Origin: Streptomyces nitrosporeus
Lineage (GTDB): Bacteria > Actinomycetota > Actinomycetes > Streptomycetales > Streptomycetaceae
Assembly: GCF_008704555.1 (NCBI RefSeq)
Contig: NZ_CP023702.1
Span: forward strand, 2,232,001-2,296,000
Direction of reading: 5' to 3'
DNA: 64,000 nt
Both the position numbers and the translations under genes were made by a program. Below are positions 50,470 through 58,556 of the stretch, piece after piece; within the stretch, counting starts at the first letter, position 1, and each line of letters starts with the position of its first letter. The notes beneath the pieces are model-generated. The model did not search any database, was not told the DNA's origin, and saw nothing but the letters and a program-made list of their open reading frames with translations.

Positions 50470-50982
50470 TCACCCCTCGTCGTCGAAGTCCTGGGCGGCC
50501 ACCCGGAGCGGGCGCAGCATCGCGAAGATCTCGTCGCACTCCTCGGCGTCGTAGACCCCGAGGCCGAAGTCCATCGCCATCAGGTCCCGGGTGGCCGCCT
50601 CGACGACCTCGCGGCCCCTGTCGGTGATGGAGGCGAGGGTGCCGCGGCCGTCGTTGGGGTTGGGCCGCTTGGCGACCAGCCCGGAGCGCATCAGCCGGTC
50701 GACCGTGTTGGTGACGGAGGTGGGATGCACCATCAGCCGCTCGCCGATCTTGGACATCGGCAGCTCGCCGGCCTGGGAGAAGGTCAGCAGGACCAGCGCC
50801 TCGTACCGGGCGAAGGTCAGCCCGTACGGCTTGACCACCGCGTCGACCTCGGCGAGCAGGATCTGCTGCGCACGCATGATCGAGGTGATCGCGCCCATGG
50901 AGGGCACCGGCCCCCAGCGGCGCCGCCAGAGTTCCTCGGCGCGGGCGATGGGGTCGAAGGGGAGGCTGAGCGGCTTCGGCAC
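50470..50982 (-). CDS. MarR-family transcriptional regulator
   Basis: A 170-residue winged-helix regulator. The GTG at 50982 gives MPKPLSLPFDPIARAEELWRRRWG. A long N-terminal helix precedes the wHTH (LTFARYEALVLLTFSQAGELPMSKIGERLMVHPTSVTNTVDRLMRSGLV, then the wing KRPNPNDGRGTLASI). The C-terminus is acidic. It starts nine bases after the stop of the MFS exporter gene, so the two may share a transcript and the regulator may control efflux; that is inferred from position. Confidence 0.92.
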   Translation of the reverse strand: MPKPLSLPFDPIARAEELWRRRWGPVPSMGAITSIMRAQQILLAEVDAVVKPYGLTFARYEALVLLTFSQAGELPMSKIGERLMVHPTSVTNTVDRLMRSGLVAKRPNPNDGRGTLASITDRGREVVEAATRDLMAMDFGLGVYDAEECDEIFAMLRPLRVAAQDFDDEG

Positions 50983-50991
50983 GGCACGACC

Positions 50992-52476
50992 TTACCCACT
51001 GGTCATATGGCGTTCCGTACCGTCTCGCCCTTCGGTACCGGACCTTTGTTCCCCGGGTCGCGTCCGCACGGCGCGGACCTCCCGGACGACCAGCAGCGTG
51101 CAGAGGGTGCCGGCCGCCCCCGAGGCGGTGACGACCTGGTGGACCGGGAAGAACTCCGCGGCCAGTCCGGCGAGGGCCATGCCCAGGCCCTGGACCGTCA
51201 TCAGCCCGGCGGTGAGCAGCGTCATCGCCCGCCCCCTCAGCGCCTCGGGCACCGCGTCCAGGAACCACTGGTCGAGCCCGATGACGTACGCCGCGCCCGC
51301 CCCGGCCAGGGCCAGGGCGGCGAGGGCGAGCACCATGCCGGGGCGGGAGGCGTACAGCGTGAGGGGGAGCAGCCCGAGGGCGGCCACGGGCAGCACGATC
51401 CGGGAGCGGGTACGGGGGGTGAGGGCGGACCCCGCCCAGAGTTCCGCCCCGATGTGGCCGACGGCCATCGCGCACATCAGCAGTCCCAGGGCCGCGGGTC
51501 CCGCGCCGATGGCGTCGGCGTAGGGCGCGGCCAGGGCCTCCGGGGCGACGACGAAGAAGGCGGGCACCCAGAAGAGCAGCAGCAGGGCCCGGATGCGGCG
51601 GTCGGCGAGGACGGTCCGGGCGCCGGCGAGGGAGTCCCTCAGCAGCGTCCCGCCGCCCTCCCCGGCCGCGGCCGACCTGGCCGGCCGGGCGGCGGTGCCG
51701 AGGCGGAGCAGCAGGGCCGAGCAGCAGAAGGTGCCGGCGGTGACCGTGATCGCGCCGCGCGGCGACAGCGCGGTCAGCAGGATCCCGCCGGCGCCGAACC
51801 CGGCGAGCAGGGCGGACTGGGAGACGATCCGCAGCAGCGAGCGGCCCAGGACGTAGAGGTCGCCCTCGCCGAGGATGTCGGTGAGGGCGGCGGTGCGCGT
51901 CCCGGTGAACACGGGCGCGACCGCCGCCACGGCGCACCGCAGCGCGAGAAGCGCTCCGACGGGGGTGCCGGGCAGCACCATGAGGGCGACGCAGCAGGCG
52001 CAGACCAGGTCGCAGACGACGAGGACGCGGCGGGCGGGGTAGCGGTCGGCGACCCCGGCGAAGAGGGTGCCGCCGACGACGTAGGGGAGGAAGCCCAGGG
52101 CGAAGGTGAGGGCGGAGAGCAGGGGTGAGCCGGTGAGGTCGTAGACCAGGACGGTGAGGGCGAGTTCGCTGACGGTGACGCCGAGCAGCGAGAGCAGGTG
52201 CGCCGCGAACACCGCCCGGAACTCCCGCACCCGGAACACCGCCCGGTAGCCGCCGCCAGCCCCGTCGCCGGGGCCCCGCTCCCGGCTCGGACCGTGCGGG
52301 TCGCGGGGCTCCGGGACGTGCGCCGGAGGGACCGTGGCGGGGGCGGGAGGGGCCGTGGCGGAGACCGGAGGAGCCGTGGCGGAGACCGGAGGAGCCGTGG
52401 CGGAGGCCGGAGAGGCCGTCACGGGGGCGGGAGGGACGCGGGGTGTACCCGTCTGCGTACGGTCGTCTTTCGGCAT
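50992..52476 (-). CDS. MFS transporter (drug-efflux type)
   Basis: A 494-residue major facilitator with about 12 membrane segments from residue 75 on. The ATG at 52476 starts MPKDDRTQTGTP. The first 70 residues are disordered with a seven-residue tandem repeat (SATAPPV), encoded by a 21-bp DNA repeat at about 52350-52420. The loop after TM2 carries GVADRYPARRVLV, the family motif A. It is similar to macrolide-type efflux proteins (FRAVFAAHLLSLLGVTVSELALTVLVY). A divergent ArsR-like regulator starts 73 bases away and the MarR gene follows at once, so expression is probably under double control. Substrate is unknown. Confidence 0.9.
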   Translation of the reverse strand: MPKDDRTQTGTPRVPPAPVTASPASATAPPVSATAPPVSATAPPAPATVPPAHVPEPRDPHGPSRERGPGDGAGGGYRAVFRVREFRAVFAAHLLSLLGVTVSELALTVLVYDLTGSPLLSALTFALGFLPYVVGGTLFAGVADRYPARRVLVVCDLVCACCVALMVLPGTPVGALLALRCAVAAVAPVFTGTRTAALTDILGEGDLYVLGRSLLRIVSQSALLAGFGAGGILLTALSPRGAITVTAGTFCCSALLLRLGTAARPARSAAAGEGGGTLLRDSLAGARTVLADRRIRALLLLFWVPAFFVVAPEALAAPYADAIGAGPAALGLLMCAMAVGHIGAELWAGSALTPRTRSRIVLPVAALGLLPLTLYASRPGMVLALAALALAGAGAAYVIGLDQWFLDAVPEALRGRAMTLLTAGLMTVQGLGMALAGLAAEFFPVHQVVTASGAAGTLCTLLVVREVRAVRTRPGEQRSGTEGRDGTERHMTSG

Positions 52477-52516
52477 GGCCGCAGCGTGGCCGAAGGGCCC
52501 GCCTCCTCCGTAGACT

Positions 52517-52532
52517 TTCGGCCGACACCGAA
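52517..52532. promoter_or_regulatory. dyad in MFS / ArsR-like divergent promoter
   Basis: TTCGG-CCGACA-CCGAA is a perfect 5-bp inverted repeat in the 73-base gap between the divergent MFS and regulator genes. It is a natural operator for the regulator encoded next to it. Confidence 0.45.
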
Positions 52533-52549
52533 TCTTCTCGGAGCCCTCC

Positions 52550-53536
52550 GTGCCCTTCCACCTGCATTTCGGCGAGAGCGACCTGCTCCGCTGCCGCTTC
52601 GCGCTCTCCCCTCTCTGGGAGACGCAGGAAGCCGTACGCACCCTCGCCCGGCCCGGGCGGCACGGGTACCACCTGCCGTGGCTGCGCCGCGTCGGGGAGG
52701 CCGCCGCCGGGCTGGACCTGACGCCGCTGTGGCGGCTGATGCCCGAGGGCGGGCACAATCCCGACTTCCTCTGTCCGCCGCCGATCGGCCCGCTGGCCAC
52801 CTTCGGGGAGGAGATCGCCGCCGTCCGCGCGGTCGATCCGGCGGTGGCCCGGCAGGACATGGCCCTGGCCCTCGCCGACATGCCCGGCGGCCTCGGCTCG
52901 CCCGCCGGGCGGCGGATGCTGGACGACCCGGCACGGACGGTCCAGGAGCTGGCGGATCTGCTGGAACAGGCCTGGCGGCTGATGGTCGAACCGCACTGGC
53001 CGCGGCTGCGCGCCCTGCTGGAGGCCGATATCGCCTACCACTCGCGGCGTCTGGCCGAGGCCGGTTTCGAGCGGCTGCTGGGTGAGCTGAGTCCGCAGCT
53101 GCGCTGGACCGGTTCGACGCTCACCGTCACCGGCACGCGCGGGAACCACACCCGGGTGCTCGGCGGGGAGGGGCTGATCCTGATGCCCAGCGTCTTCGTC
53201 TGGCCGGATGTCGTCGGAGGGTACGAGCCGCCCTGGCTGCCCGCGGTGATCTACCCGGCCCGCGGTATCGGCGGGCTCTGGGCAAAGGCCGCGGACCGCA
53301 CCCCCGACGCGCTGGCCCGGCTGCTCGGGCGGGGCCGCGCCGACGTGCTGTGCGCGCTCGGCGAACCGGCCGGGACGACGGCGCTGGCGCACCGGCTCTC
53401 GCTCGCGCCCTCCTCCGTGTCGGAGCACCTGTCGGTGCTGCGCGCCGCGGGCCTGCTCACCTCGCGCCGGTACGGCCACCAGGTGCTGTACGAGCGCACC
53501 CCGCTGGGCATCGCGCTGACGGCAGGGGCCCCGTGA
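52550..53536 (+). CDS. ArsR-like winged-helix regulator with DUF5937 domain
   Basis: A 328-residue regulator. The GTG at 52550 has GGAG about nine bases upstream. The N-terminal 240 residues match the DUF5937 pattern (HLHFGESDLLRCRFALSPLWETQEAVR; SVFVWPDVVGGYEPPWLPAVIYPARG). The C-terminal 70 residues are an ArsR-type winged helix (LGEPAGTTALAHRLSLAPSSVSEHLSVLRAAGLLTSRRYGHQVLYERTPLG). It is divergent from the MFS gene and probably represses it through the dyad at 52517-52532. The signal is unknown. Confidence 0.88.
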   Translation: MPFHLHFGESDLLRCRFALSPLWETQEAVRTLARPGRHGYHLPWLRRVGEAAAGLDLTPLWRLMPEGGHNPDFLCPPPIGPLATFGEEIAAVRAVDPAVARQDMALALADMPGGLGSPAGRRMLDDPARTVQELADLLEQAWRLMVEPHWPRLRALLEADIAYHSRRLAEAGFERLLGELSPQLRWTGSTLTVTGTRGNHTRVLGGEGLILMPSVFVWPDVVGGYEPPWLPAVIYPARGIGGLWAKAADRTPDALARLLGRGRADVLCALGEPAGTTALAHRLSLAPSSVSEHLSVLRAAGLLTSRRYGHQVLYERTPLGIALTAGAP

Positions 53537-53584
53537 ACGGGCCGCGTACGCACGCGGGTCCACGGGGCCCCGGATCCGGAGCGG

Positions 53585-53878
53585 TCACCGCGCCAGGTGG
53601 CGCTCCACCGTCTCGACCTTGGCGGTCAGTCCGTCGGTGACCCCCGGCCGGATGTCCGCCTTGAGGACGAGGGAGACCCGGCCGGCCCGGGCCTCGACGG
53701 CGGCGACGGCCTGTTTGACCACCGCCATCACCTCGTCCCACTCACCTTCGAGCGAGGTGAACATCGCGTCCGTGCGGTTGGGCAGCCCCGACGCGCGGAC
53801 CACGCGGACCGCGTCGGCCACGTACTCCCCGACGTCCTCGCCGACGCCGAGCGGGCTGACGGAGAAGGCGACGATCAC
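53585..53878 (-). CDS. MTH1187/YkoF-family thiamine-binding protein
   Basis: A 97-residue ferredoxin-like protein ([32 protein letters not shown], then [26 protein letters not shown]) of the MTH1187 family, some members of which bind thiamine or its precursors. The GTG at 53878 forms a four-base GTGA overlap with the DUF3817 gene upstream, so both are co-translated. Function beyond small-ligand binding is not known. Confidence 0.88.
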   Translation of the reverse strand: MIVAFSVSPLGVGEDVGEYVADAVRVVRASGLPNRTDAMFTSLEGEWDEVMAVVKQAVAAVEARAGRVSLVLKADIRPGVTDGLTAKVETVERHLAR

Positions 53879-54225
53879 GCGTTCACCGTGCCCTCGGCGC
53901 GGGCGCGGGCGGCGATGACGCCGTCGGCCTCGTACTTCTTCAGCAGCTTCTCGCCGTAGAGGCCGCCGAAGGGCACGACGGCGAGCAGGAAGAACAGGGC
54001 GACGCGCTTGAGCGGCCACTTGGCCTTGACCCACACGTCGATCAGGAAGATCACGTAGATCGTGAAGAGGAGGCCGTGCAGCGCGCCGAGGGGCGGCATC
54101 AGGAAGTCGATGTCGGAGACCCGCATGAGCAGCGAGCCGAAGATGAGCAGCGCCGGGAAGGACAGCGCCTCGGGAAGCGAGATGAGGCGCAGCCGGTGCA
54201 GGGCGGAAGCGGTCTTGATGTCCAC
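53875..54225 (-). CDS. DUF3817 membrane protein (second copy)
   Basis: A 116-residue membrane protein of the DUF3817 family. The GTG at 54225 has GAAGG seven bases upstream; the longer frame is not supported. Three hydrophobic segments are visible, with the motif LGALHG-x2[18 protein letters not shown] and [10 protein letters not shown] at the end. It is paralogous to the protein at 50039 and overlaps the thiamine-binding protein gene by four bases. A role in uptake of the ligand of that protein is conceivable but has no direct support. Confidence 0.85.
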   Translation of the reverse strand: MDIKTASALHRLRLISLPEALSFPALLIFGSLLMRVSDIDFLMPPLGALHGLLFTIYVIFLIDVWVKAKWPLKRVALFFLLAVVPFGGLYGEKLLKKYEADGVIAARARAEGTVNA

Positions 54226-54445
54226 GAGGGCACCTTCGGTGGGAGGGGCGTAACGGCTTGTGAACGCAGGCACAAGCATGCCCATTGTGGCATCGGCGCA
54301 CGGCACCGACGGCCGGGGGGCCCGCTTCCGCCCCGGCCGGACGTATCCGTGCATTTCAGGGCCGCGCCCGCGCCGTTCCCGGGCACGGCGCGGCCCTCGG
54401 ACCCTGTCCGGCGGACGGGCCTGCGGCTACCGTCGGAGTGTGGCG

Positions 54446-55078
54446 ATGTTCCGGCTCCAGGGGAGCAAGACGCTCGCCGTCGATCTGACGGGCGACGCGG
54501 TGAAGGCGAAGAACGGCTCGATGGTCGCGTACGACGGCCGGATGGCCTTCAAGAAGATGACCGGCGGCGGTGAGGGCCTGCGGGGCATGGTGACCCGCAG
54601 ACTGACGGGTGAGCAGATGACGGTGATGGAGGTGCGCGGGGAGGGCACCTGCTATTTCGCGGACCGGGCGAGCGAGATCAGCCTCGTCACCCTGCACGGC
54701 GACAAGCTGTACGTCGAGGCGAGCAACCTGCTCGCGGCGGACGCCGGGCTGCGTACCGGGACGACGTTCACCGGCATGCGCGGACAGGCGAGCGGCAACG
54801 GCCTGTTCACCACCACCGTCGAGGGCACCGGCCGGGCCGCGATCATGTCGGACGGCACGGCCGTGGTGCTGCGGGTCACCCCGCAGTACCCGCTCCAGGT
54901 GGACCCGGGCGCCTACATCGCCCATCAGGGCAGTCTCCAGCAGCACTTCCAGTCCGGGGTCAACTTCCGTACGTTCATCGGCGAGGGGTCGGGCGAGGCC
55001 TTCCAGATCCGCTTCGAGGGCGACGGCCTGGTCTACGTCCAGCCCAGCGAGCGGAACACCCTCGGGGGTGACGTCTGA
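54446..55078 (+). CDS. AIM24 family protein, copy 1
   Basis: A 210-residue AIM24/TIGR00266-type protein, a beta-rich fold of unknown molecular role in bacteria. The ATG at 54446 has GGAG seven bases upstream (a GTG two codons earlier is possible). Typical segments are GSMVAYDGRMAFKKM, MEVRGEGTCYFADRASEI, LYVEASNLLAADAGL and LQVDPGAYIAHQGSL. No signal peptide or membrane segment. Its stop overlaps copy 2 by one base (TGATG). Confidence 0.88.
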   Translation: MFRLQGSKTLAVDLTGDAVKAKNGSMVAYDGRMAFKKMTGGGEGLRGMVTRRLTGEQMTVMEVRGEGTCYFADRASEISLVTLHGDKLYVEASNLLAADAGLRTGTTFTGMRGQASGNGLFTTTVEGTGRAAIMSDGTAVVLRVTPQYPLQVDPGAYIAHQGSLQQHFQSGVNFRTFIGEGSGEAFQIRFEGDGLVYVQPSERNTLGGDV

Positions 55079-55728
55079 TGCCGTTCCGCGAGATCAACTC
55101 GAAGATGGTCGAGGCCACGGTGGCCCCCGGCCAGAGGATGTTCAGCCGGCGGGGCGCCATGCTGGCGTACCGCGGCGAGGTGTCCTTCACCCCGAGCATC
55201 CAGGGCGGCCAGGGCGGTCCGGCCGCGATGATCGGCCGGCGGGTGGCGGGTGAGGCGGCCCCGCTGATGACGGTCGAGGGCAGCGGCACGGTGATGTTCG
55301 GCCACGGCGGCCACCACATCCAGGTGATCGGCCTGTCCGGCGACACCCTGTACGTCGAGGCCGACCGGCTGCTCGCCTTCGACGGCTCGCTCCAGCAGGG
55401 CACCCTGTTCATGGGCTCGCAGGGCGGGGTGATGGGCATGGTGCGCGGCCAGGTGACCGGGCAGGGTTTGTTCACCACGACCCTGACGGGTCACGGCGCG
55501 GTGGCGGTGATGGCGCACGGCGGTGTGATCGAGCTGCCGATCACGCAGGGCCGCCCGGTGCACGTGGACCCGCAGGCCTACGTCGCCCACCACGGGCAGG
55601 TCACCAACAAGCTGTCCACCGCGCTCGGCTGGCGGGACATGGTGGGACGCGGCTCCGGCGAGGCGTTCCAGCTGGAGCTCAGCGGCAACGGCGCGGTGTA
55701 CGTACAGGCGTCGGAGGAAAAGCTGTGA
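55078..55728 (+). CDS. AIM24 family protein, copy 2
   Basis: A 216-residue AIM24 protein, starting at the ATG of the TGATG junction. It has the family pattern (GQRMFSRRGAMLAYRGEVSF, MTVEGSGTVMFGHGGHHIQV, LYVEADRLLAFDGSLQQGT, VHVDPQAYVAHHGQV). It is clearly paralogous to copies 1 and 3. Its stop overlaps copy 3 by four bases (GTGA). Tight coupling suggests the three form one complex. Confidence 0.88.
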   Translation: MPFREINSKMVEATVAPGQRMFSRRGAMLAYRGEVSFTPSIQGGQGGPAAMIGRRVAGEAAPLMTVEGSGTVMFGHGGHHIQVIGLSGDTLYVEADRLLAFDGSLQQGTLFMGSQGGVMGMVRGQVTGQGLFTTTLTGHGAVAVMAHGGVIELPITQGRPVHVDPQAYVAHHGQVTNKLSTALGWRDMVGRGSGEAFQLELSGNGAVYVQASEEKL

Positions 55729-56480
55729 GCACTCCCGTGATCTTCGACCCGGCGACGCTCCCGTCGGACGACAACGTCAACGCGTACACCTTCTGCGTGG
55801 AGCTCAAGGGGAGCCAGTGGTTCCTGCAGAAGGGGAAGATGATCGCCTACTACGGGCGGATCGACTTCAACGGCATCGGGCACGGCCGCTTCGACCGGCT
55901 GATCCGCACCAGCTTCCACTCCCCGCTGCACGCGAGCGACTGGGTGGTGGCCGAGGGCAGCGGCAAGATGCTGCTCGCGGACCGGGCGTTCGACGTCAAC
56001 TCCTTCGACCTGGAGGACGGGAACCTCACGATCCGGTCCGGCAGCCTGCTGGCGTACCAGCCGACGCTGGCCCTGAAGCAGTCGATCGTGCCGGGCTTCC
56101 TGACCCTGATCGGTACGGGGAAGTTCGTGGCCGCGTCCAACGGGCCGGTGGTCTTCATGGAACCGCCGCTCCGGGTCGATCCGCAGGCCCTGGTGGGCTG
56201 GGCGGACTGCCCCTCGCCCTGCCACCACTACGACCACGGCTACATGACGGGGGTGCTGGGCGGGCTGCGCTCGCTGACCGGGTTCGGGGGCACCTCCGGC
56301 GAGGAGCACCAGTTCGAGTTCGTGGGCGCGGGCACGGTGCTGCTCCAGTCCACGGAAGCACTGATGGCCGAGCAGACCACCGGCGCGACCCCCAACCAGC
56401 CCGGGGTGCCCGGCGGTTCGCCTCAGCCCGGTACCGTCCCGGGGCGGCTGGGGGACCTCCAGAGGCGCTTCGGTCCGTAA
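55725..56480 (+). CDS. AIM24 family protein, copy 3
   Basis: A 251-residue AIM24 protein starting at GTG 55725. It is the most divergent of the three, with KGSQWFLQKGKMIAYYGRIDF, VAEGSGKMLLADRAFDV, LTIRSGSLLAYQPTL and a Cys/His-rich insert (WADCPSPCHHYDHGYM) that could bind a metal. The C-terminal 30 residues are a Pro/Gly-rich tail. The hairpin at 56496-56532 follows, so it ends the operon. Confidence 0.87.
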   Translation: MSTPVIFDPATLPSDDNVNAYTFCVELKGSQWFLQKGKMIAYYGRIDFNGIGHGRFDRLIRTSFHSPLHASDWVVAEGSGKMLLADRAFDVNSFDLEDGNLTIRSGSLLAYQPTLALKQSIVPGFLTLIGTGKFVAASNGPVVFMEPPLRVDPQALVGWADCPSPCHHYDHGYMTGVLGGLRSLTGFGGTSGEEHQFEFVGAGTVLLQSTEALMAEQTTGATPNQPGVPGGSPQPGTVPGRLGDLQRRFGP

Positions 56481-56495
56481 GCGATACTCTGCGCA

Positions 56496-56532
56496 GTGTG
56501 ACGCACGCGCCGGCGCGTGCGCGGCGTCACAC
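56496..56532. terminator. terminator of the AIM24 operon
   Basis: GTGTGACGC pairs with GCGTCACAC around an inner ACGCGCCGGCGCGT palindrome, 15 bases after the last AIM24 stop and 45 bases before the next gene. Confidence 0.75.
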
Positions 56533-56557
56533 ACTCCTACTTCGTCCGGCTTTCAAC

Positions 56558-56571
56558 TTCTTAGGTAGAAT
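56558..56571 (+). promoter_or_regulatory. marR (AbsC-like) promoter: -10 box with dyad
   Basis: TAGAAT (56566-56571) is a very good -10 box six bases before the ATG, so the mRNA is probably leaderless. TTCT-TAGGT-AGAA (56558-56570) is a dyad overlapping the -10 in an A/T-rich patch, well placed for autorepression. No clear -35 is visible. Confidence 0.6.
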
Positions 56572-56577
56572 GCATCC

Positions 56578-57054
56578 ATGGAAACCGAGACGGCCACCCG
56601 CTGGCTGACCGAAGCGGAGCAGTACGCCTGGCGTACCCATCTGGACGTCAGCAGGCTGCTGACCCACCAGCTGGAGAAGGATCTCCAGCCCTTCGGGCTG
56701 ACCATGAACGACTACGAGATCCTGGTCAACCTCTCGGAGTCGGACGACCAGCGCATGCGGATGAGCGATCTGGCCACCGCCACCCTGCAGTCCAAGAGCA
56801 GGCTCTCCCACCAGATCACCCGCATGGAGACCGCGGGCCTGGTGCGCCGCGAACACTGCGAGTCGGACCGGCGCGGGCTGTACGCGGTCCTCACCGACCT
56901 CGGCGCCGGGACGATGCGCGAGGTCGCACCGCACCATGTCGAGTCGGTGCGCAGGCACTTCATGGACCTGCTGACGCCGGAGGCCCTCGCGGACCTGCAC
57001 GCGGCGCTGACCCCGATCGCGGACCACCTGCGCGGGGAGCGCGGCAAGCCGTAG
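56578..57054 (+). CDS. MarR-family regulator, AbsC-like
   Basis: A 158-residue winged-helix regulator (METETATRWLTEAEQYAWRTHLDVSRLL). The wHTH (LTMNDYEILVNLSESDDQRMRMSDLATATLQSKSRLSHQITRMETAGLV) and the wing (REHCESDRRGLYAVL) are complete. Length, start and position beside the AIM24 genes fit AbsC of S. coelicolor, a zinc-linked regulator of antibiotic production, as I recall it; I could not align them. His119, His120 and His127 near the C-terminus could bind a metal. No ribosome site precedes the ATG. Confidence 0.85.
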   Translation: METETATRWLTEAEQYAWRTHLDVSRLLTHQLEKDLQPFGLTMNDYEILVNLSESDDQRMRMSDLATATLQSKSRLSHQITRMETAGLVRREHCESDRRGLYAVLTDLGAGTMREVAPHHVESVRRHFMDLLTPEALADLHAALTPIADHLRGERGKP

Positions 57055-57074
57055 GACCGGCCCGGTGCGGCGGG

Positions 57075-58556
57075 TCAGGCCGCCGTGGACGCGGCGGGCA
57101 GCTCCAGGGTGAAGACGGCACCGCCCCCGGGCGCGGTGCCCACGGTGAGCGTGCCGCCGTGGCGGGTGGCGACGTCGCGGGCGATGGCGAGGCCGAGCCC
57201 GGCCCCTCCGTCGTCGCGGCTGCGGGCGTCGTCCAGCCGGACGAACCGCTCGAAGATCCGCTCGCGCTCGTCCTCGGGCACCCCCGTGCCGTCGTCCGCG
57301 ACGGCCACCCGGACGCGGCCACGGCCGGCGGTCACCTCGACGGTGACCGAACTCTCCGCGTGGCGCCCGGCGTTGTCCAGGAGATTGCCGATCACCCGGG
57401 CCAGCTGCCCGCGCGAACCGCCGGCCTCCAGCACCTCCCCCTCCGCCACGGACACCGTGACCGGGATCCGGTCACAGGTCCGCTGCGACACCTCCTCCCG
57501 GACCAGGGCGCCCAGGTCGAGCACCGCGCGCGCCGGCCGCTCCCCCGCGTCCAGCCGGGCCAGCAGCAGCAGATCGGCGGCGAGCGCCTGGAGCCGTACG
57601 GTGTCGGCGACCGCGCCGTCCACGTCCAGCAGTTCCGGATGGGCCGCCCCCACCTCCAGCTGGGTGCGCAGGGAGGCGATCGGGCTGCGCAGTTCGTGCG
57701 AGGCGTCCGCGACGAAGCGCCGCTGCCGCTCCACGGACTCCTCCAGCGCGGTCAGGGTCTCGTTGGTCGTACGGGCCAGCCGGGCGATCTCGTCGCGCGA
57801 TCCGGGCTCCGGCACCCGGCGGCGGAGGTCCTGGGACGCGGTGATCGCGGCCAGCTCACCGCGGATGCCCTCGACGGGCCGCAGGGCCCGGCGGGTCACC
57901 AGCCAGGTCACCGCGGCCACCAGGAGGAGCAGGGCCGGCAGCCCGGCCAGCATCGCGTCGCGTACGGACCGCACGGCTTCCTGCTCGGCGGCGAGCGGGG
58001 CGCCGGCCTGGACGGTCAGGGTGACGCCCTCGGAGGTGGTCGCCTCGACGGTGGCGAACCGGTAGTCGGCCCGGTCGCCGTCGACGGTGGCCGTGCCGTC
58101 GGTGACGTCCGGCTCGTCGGACGACACCTCGCCCCGGGCCGGCCGGTCCCGGCCGTCGTCACCGTCGTCACCGGCTTCGTCGTCATCGTCCTCGCCGACG
58201 CTCCCGCCCCTGCCGTCCTCGCCGCCCCCGGGGGCGATCGCCGACGGGTCGGGGACGACCTGTGACGAACCGGCGCCGGTGATCGCCTCCAGGTCGTCGG
58301 AGACCGCCACCACCCGCCCGTCCTCGTCGGTGACCCGGACCGGGTGCGTGTCCTCGTCGCCGAGGTCGAGGTCCGGGTACGGCACGTCCAGGGCGAGCTG
58401 TCCGGCGACCTCCCGCGCCGCGACCTCCGCCTCCAGGTCCGCCCGGTCGGTCAGGTTGCCCCGGAGCACCAGGATCACGGCGAGCCCGGCGGCGACCAGG
58501 GCGACGGCGACGACCAGGGTGGCGCCGAGGGCGGCCCTGGCCCGTACCGACCTCAT
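57075..58556 (-). CDS. sensor histidine kinase with acidic extracytoplasmic loop
   Basis: A 493-residue membrane kinase of the EnvZ/PhoR class. The ATG at 58556 overlaps the regulator stop by four bases (ATGA). TM1 is at about 8-30 (ALGATLVVAVALVAAGLAVILVL), TM2 at about 205-225 (MLAGLPALLLLVAAVTWLV). The outer domain contains a strongly acidic tract at about 115-140 (GEDDDDEAGDDGDDGRD). HAMP follows, then the H-box RFVADASHELRSPIASLRTQLE and the HATPase_c motifs NLLDNAGRHA, DDGTGVPEDER and GAGLGLAIARDVA. The acidic loop may bind cations or a basic ligand; the divergent PepSY protein has the same composition. Confidence 0.93.
   Translation of the reverse strand: MRSVRARAALGATLVVAVALVAAGLAVILVLRGNLTDRADLEAEVAAREVAGQLALDVPYPDLDLGDEDTHPVRVTDEDGRVVAVSDDLEAITGAGSSQVVPDPSAIAPGGGEDGRGGSVGEDDDDEAGDDGDDGRDRPARGEVSSDEPDVTDGTATVDGDRADYRFATVEATTSEGVTLTVQAGAPLAAEQEAVRSVRDAMLAGLPALLLLVAAVTWLVTRRALRPVEGIRGELAAITASQDLRRRVPEPGSRDEIARLARTTNETLTALEESVERQRRFVADASHELRSPIASLRTQLEVGAAHPELLDVDGAVADTVRLQALAADLLLLARLDAGERPARAVLDLGALVREEVSQRTCDRIPVTVSVAEGEVLEAGGSRGQLARVIGNLLDNAGRHAESSVTVEVTAGRGRVRVAVADDGTGVPEDERERIFERFVRLDDARSRDDGGAGLGLAIARDVATRHGGTLTVGTAPGGGAVFTLELPAASTAA

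Noticed and set aside
50375..53563. Long minus-strand frame upstream of the DUF3817 gene
   Set aside because: It passes through the MarR and MFS genes out of frame and is rich in Arg/Pro/Gly; only the last 111 codons match a family.
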